From Holothuria scabra (taxonomy: Eukaryota; Echinodermata; Holothuroidea; Aspidochirotida; Holothuriidae): a DNA stretch of 64,000 bases. A model generated the notes under the pieces. The model ran no database searches. It saw nothing but the letters and a program-made list of their open reading frames with translations, and was not told the origin of the DNA. Made by a program: the position numbers and the translations under genes. The DNA lies in contig CM074195.1 of the NCBI GenBank assembly GCA_037179385.1, positions 31,638,222 to 31,702,221 on the forward strand, written 5' to 3'. Shown one piece after another: positions 63,900 through 64,000 of the stretch. Positions within the stretch are counted from its first letter, which is position 1; each line of letters begins with the position of its first letter.

Positions 63900-64000
63900 C
63901 TGGTGAATGGACTTAGAGATTTATGCCTGTTCATAAAAATTTTGCAGGAACTGAAAACAAATCCTGACTTGTTGTTACAGAATAATACTTTAAAGGCAGA

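Overview
This is AT-rich metazoan genomic DNA: small exons with GT/AG borders, introns of 1 to 10 kb, no bacterial-style gene packing, and dense non-autonomous repeats (tRNA-derived SINEs, several TIR/MITE families, foldbacks, satellites). The repeat style and frequent taggcctac-like words suggest a marine invertebrate deuterostome, perhaps an echinoderm. That is a weak inference from composition, because no marker gene is present.

Two genes can be supported and they converge tail to tail. (1) Plus strand, 5263 to about 19.8 kb: four exons of a small multi-pass membrane protein with three hydrophobic segments and a basic/polar C-terminal tail. Its N-terminus was not found. The last exon has two possible acceptors 13 nt apart that put it in different frames. 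(2) Minus strand, from beyond the right edge (64000) to the stop at 25993: the C-terminal part of a long coiled-coil protein. Ten exons join in perfect phase into 556 residues with no proline and no cysteine; an eleventh upstream exon (63841-63899) is possible. Two of the 170-bp exons look like an ancient exon duplication. A CCDC150-like centrosomal/ciliary type coiled-coil protein is one candidate identity, but I cannot confirm it.

Layout: 1-5262 has no certain gene (a MITE, a foldback element and a perfect hairpin). 5263-19832 is the membrane-protein gene, whose 10-kb second intron is packed with SINEs, MITEs and a GTCA microsatellite. 19833-25992 is the 3' UTR plus intergenic DNA with two SINEs and a hAT-like element. 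25993-64000 is the coiled-coil gene; its introns hold a (CTG/CCG) tract, a duplicated 314-bp element, four MITE families, nested SINEs, and a 21-copy 55-bp satellite at 59376-60527 followed by about three copies of a 200-bp repeat.

I found no novel defence, mobile or biosynthetic system. The most interesting signals are the structure of the coiled-coil gene, the satellite with a built-in hairpin and higher-order pattern, MITEs lying within 40 bp of splice sites, copies that record template switching, and a repeat family carrying DR1 nuclear-receptor-like sites.
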